Assembly (NCBI GenBank): GCA_022842745.1
Contig: JALHPA010000128.1
Coordinates: 1-7,081, forward strand
DNA: 7,081 bases
Direction of reading: 5' to 3'
DNA from: Pirellulales bacterium
GTDB lineage: Bacteria; Planctomycetota; Planctomycetia; Pirellulales; JALHPA01
The translations under genes and the position numbers were made by a program. The notes under the pieces were generated by a model, which was not told where the DNA came from, searched no databases, and saw nothing but the letters and a program-made list of their open reading frames with translations. Numbering within the stretch: the stretch's first letter is position 1; every line of letters begins with the position of its first letter. This document shows, piece after piece, positions 5,089 through 7,081 of this stretch.

Positions 5089-7081
5089 ATGCTTAGGTAC
5101 CTGGCAATCTTTGTCTGCGCGGCGGCAATCGGCGGCTCTTCCGCCACCCACGCGGCCGATGCCCCTCCCTCGCTGACCCACTTGCTGGCCCAAGAACCCG
5201 TGGCCGATCTGGCGAAGGCCGCCCGCGCGCGCGGAGACGCCGCCCGCGGCGCCATGCTTTTCTTCCAAGGGTTCCTGACCTGCGCCAAGTGCCACGACGG
5301 CGGAGAGCAACTAGGACCCGACCTGTCGAAAATTTCCCCCACCCCCACCGCCGAACACCTGATCGAGTCCGTCCTGGCCCCCTCCAAGGTCCTCAAGTCG
5401 GGCTACGAACCGCTGCTCATCACCACCCACGACGGCCGGTCCCGTAGCGGCCGGCTGCTTGAAGAAAACGCCGAACGGCTCACCCTCCTCGATCCCGTCG
5501 CCGGCAATGTCCCCCAAATCATCAACAAAAGCGACATCGCCTCCCGCACAGCCGGCAAACAATCCCTCATGCCCGAGGGACTGGTCAACGCCCTCTCCGA
5601 CCGCCAACAGTTTCTCGATCTGGCCAAATACTTGATCGAAATCGCCGAGCAAGGTCCCACACGCGCCGCCCAGCTCCGTCCGGTCCAAAGAACGCTCGAA
5701 CTGCCCGAGTACGAACGGAACATCGACCACGCAGGCATGATCCGCGCCCTTGATGCCGACGCCTTCGCCCGCGGCGAGGCGATCTACGCTCGCGTTTGCG
5801 CCAATTGCCACGGCACCCGAGAGGCGCCCGGCTCGCTCCCCACGTCGCTCCGATTTGCCGAAGGGGCGTTCAAGAATGGCAGCGACCCCCATAGCCTCTA
5901 CCAGACCCTGACCCGCGGCTACGGCCAGATGGCGGCCCAGACCTGGATGGTCCCCCGCCAGAAGTACGACGTCATCCACTACCTCCGCGAAGCCTACCTC
6001 AAGCCGCACAACCCCTCCCAGTTCGTCCCCGCCAACGACGAATACCTGGCCCGCCTCCCCAAAGGCACAACCTTCGGCCCCGACCCCTCCACCGTCGAAG
6101 CTTGGGCGGCGATGGACTACGGCCCCAGCCTCATCAACACCTACGAGGTCGGGCCGGAACCGAACTTCGCCTACAAGGGCATCGCCGTCCGCCTCGATCC
6201 CGGCCACGGCGGCGTCTCCCGCGGCCGTCAATGGGCCATCTTCGACCACGACACGCTTCGCATGGCCGCCGCCTGGACCGGCGACGGATTCATCGATTGG
6301 ATGGGCATCCACTTCAACGGCCAGCACCAAGTCCACCCGAAGCTAAAGGGCGAGGTCCATCTGGCCAATCCCGCCGGTCCCGGCTGGGCCAATCCAGACA
6401 CCGGAAGCTTCGAAGATCCGCGCCTCGCCGGCCGCGACGGCCGCCGCTACGGCCCGCTGCCCGCCCCCTGGGCCAAGTACCTCGGCGTCTATCACTACGG
6501 CGACCAGTCGATCATCTCCTATCAGGTCGGGCGGACGCGCCTGTTCGAATCGTACGGCGCGGAGCAAGATCCTAGCCATCCCCAGTCCACGATCTTCGTC
6601 CGTAACCTGGAAGTCCCCATCGCATCGCAGGAGTTGACCGCGCGCATCGCCCCGGCGGGAGTGGCCGTGGCACTGGTCGGTGAATCGAAAGCCTCCCTCG
6701 TTCGCGAATCGGACTTCACGCTGCTCAAGATTCCCGCCTCCGAACAGTCCCAGCGAATCAAGCTGCTCCTGGCCCGTCTCCCGGCCGAAGATCTTGCGGC
6801 CTACGCCAAACAATCCCCGCCCCCCCGCGCCTTGCAGCCTCTCACCGAAGGGGGACCAAAACGCTGGCCCGACGTCTTGACGACTTCCGTTGCTCGCGGC
6901 GCCGACGATGGTCCCTTCGCGGTCGATACCTTTGCCCTGCCCGAGAACAATCCCTGGCACGCCCAATTGCGGCTCACCGGGTTCGATTTTTACCCCGATG
7001 GCAAGCGCATGGCGGTCTGCACCTGGGACGGCGACGTCTGGGAAGTCTCCGGTCTCGGCGATCTTTCCGCGGGGCTTTCCT
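5089..7081 (+). CDS. Exported dihaem protein: TIGR02603-type haem-binding domain, cytochrome c domain, DUF6797-like domain, start of a beta-propeller; truncated at window end
   Basis: The frame is open from ATG 5089 to the window edge (664 residues seen, no stop). Residues 1-22 are a signal peptide (MLRYLAIFVCAAAIGG, likely cleavage after THA). Residues about 45-185 match the Pirellula/Verrucomicrobium-type putative haem-binding domain (TIGR02603): haem site C65AKCH69, LGPDLSKIS, APSKVLKSGYEP, and LMPEGLVNALSD with Met161 as probable ligand. Residues about 228-305 form a second cytochrome c domain with C237ANCHG and candidate ligands Met281 or Met287 (YGQMAAQTWMVP). Residues about 342-500 resemble DUF6797 (MDYGPSLINTYEVG, AVRLDPGHGGVSRGR, IHFNGQHQVHPKLKG, YGDQSIISYQVG). 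From about 621 (NNPWHAQLRLTGFDF, TWDGDVWEVSG) a sorbosone-dehydrogenase-like beta-propeller seems to begin. A periplasmic or surface redox enzyme acting on a sugar-like substrate is plausible but inferred. It probably shares a transcript with the DUF1549/DUF1553 gene. Confidence 0.9.
   Translation, partial: MLRYLAIFVCAAAIGGSSATHAADAPPSLTHLLAQEPVADLAKAARARGDAARGAMLFFQGFLTCAKCHDGGEQLGPDLSKISPTPTAEHLIESVLAPSKVLKSGYEPLLITTHDGRSRSGRLLEENAERLTLLDPVAGNVPQIINKSDIASRTAGKQSLMPEGLVNALSDRQQFLDLAKYLIEIAEQGPTRAAQLRPVQRTLELPEYERNIDHAGMIRALDADAFARGEAIYARVCANCHGTREAPGSLPTSLRFAEGAFKNGSDPHSLYQTLTRGYGQMAAQTWMVPRQKYDVIHYLREAYLKPHNPSQFVPANDEYLARLPKGTTFGPDPSTVEAWAAMDYGPSLINTYEVGPEPNFAYKGIAVRLDPGHGGVSRGRQWAIFDHDTLRMAAAWTGDGFIDWMGIHFNGQHQVHPKLKGEVHLANPAGPGWANPDTGSFEDPRLAGRDGRRYGPLPAPWAKYLGVYHYGDQSIISYQVGRTRLFESYGAEQDPSHPQSTIFVRNLEVPIASQELTARIAPAGVAVALVGESKASLVRESDFTLLKIPASEQSQRIKLLLARLPAEDLAAYAKQSPPPRALQPLTEGGPKRWPDVLTTSVARGADDGPFAVDTFALPENNPWHAQLRLTGFDFYPDGKRMAVCTWDGDVWEVSGLGDLSAGLS

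Noticed and set aside
5311..6336. Minus-strand open frame of 341 codons
   Set aside because: It is antisense to the DUF6797-type gene, whose frame contains clear haem motifs and domain signatures; the antisense product is low-complexity Gly/Val/Asp-rich.

Overview
The window looks like a piece of a planctomycete chromosome (Planctomycetota, probably Pirellulales-like). The evidence is a high-GC sequence carrying a full-length DUF1549/DUF1553 cytochrome (PSCyt1/PSD1 type) and, next to it, a TIGR02603-type haem-binding protein with a DUF6797-like domain. Both architectures are typical of the Planctomycetes-Verrucomicrobia group. The assignment rests on protein families recognised by eye, not on a database search.

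Layout. Positions 1-1323 hold a three-gene minus-strand group. Read 5' to 3' on that strand it encodes a 104-aa membrane/coiled-coil protein (1323-1009), a 161-aa leucine-rich helical protein of unknown function (914-429), and a subtilisin-like S8 peptidase (432 to the window edge, truncated). The last two overlap by 4 bases (ATGA), so they are probably translationally coupled. Positions 1324-1762 are a divergent intergenic region of about 440 bp. It holds a strong terminator-like hairpin with a U-run that reads towards the minus operon, a second hairpin just upstream of it, three A5 tracts spaced about one helical turn apart, a consensus TATAAT, and two mutually exclusive hairpins just downstream of that TATAAT. 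Positions 1763-4963 and 5089-7081 (truncated at the window end) are two plus-strand genes for exported dihaem proteins.

How the genes may work together. The two plus-strand genes both encode signal peptides and two CxxCH haem c sites each. They lie 125 bp apart in the same direction and are likely one transcription unit whose products act in the periplasm or at the cell surface. The families are linked in the literature to redox or polysaccharide-related roles in planctomycetes, but the chemistry is not established. The minus-strand genes look like a separate functional unit: a membrane-anchored coiled-coil protein, a helical partner and a protease that lacks a recognisable signal peptide or long prodomain. 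Their joint function is unknown. No RNA genes, insertion sequences, CRISPR arrays or phage integration sites were seen.
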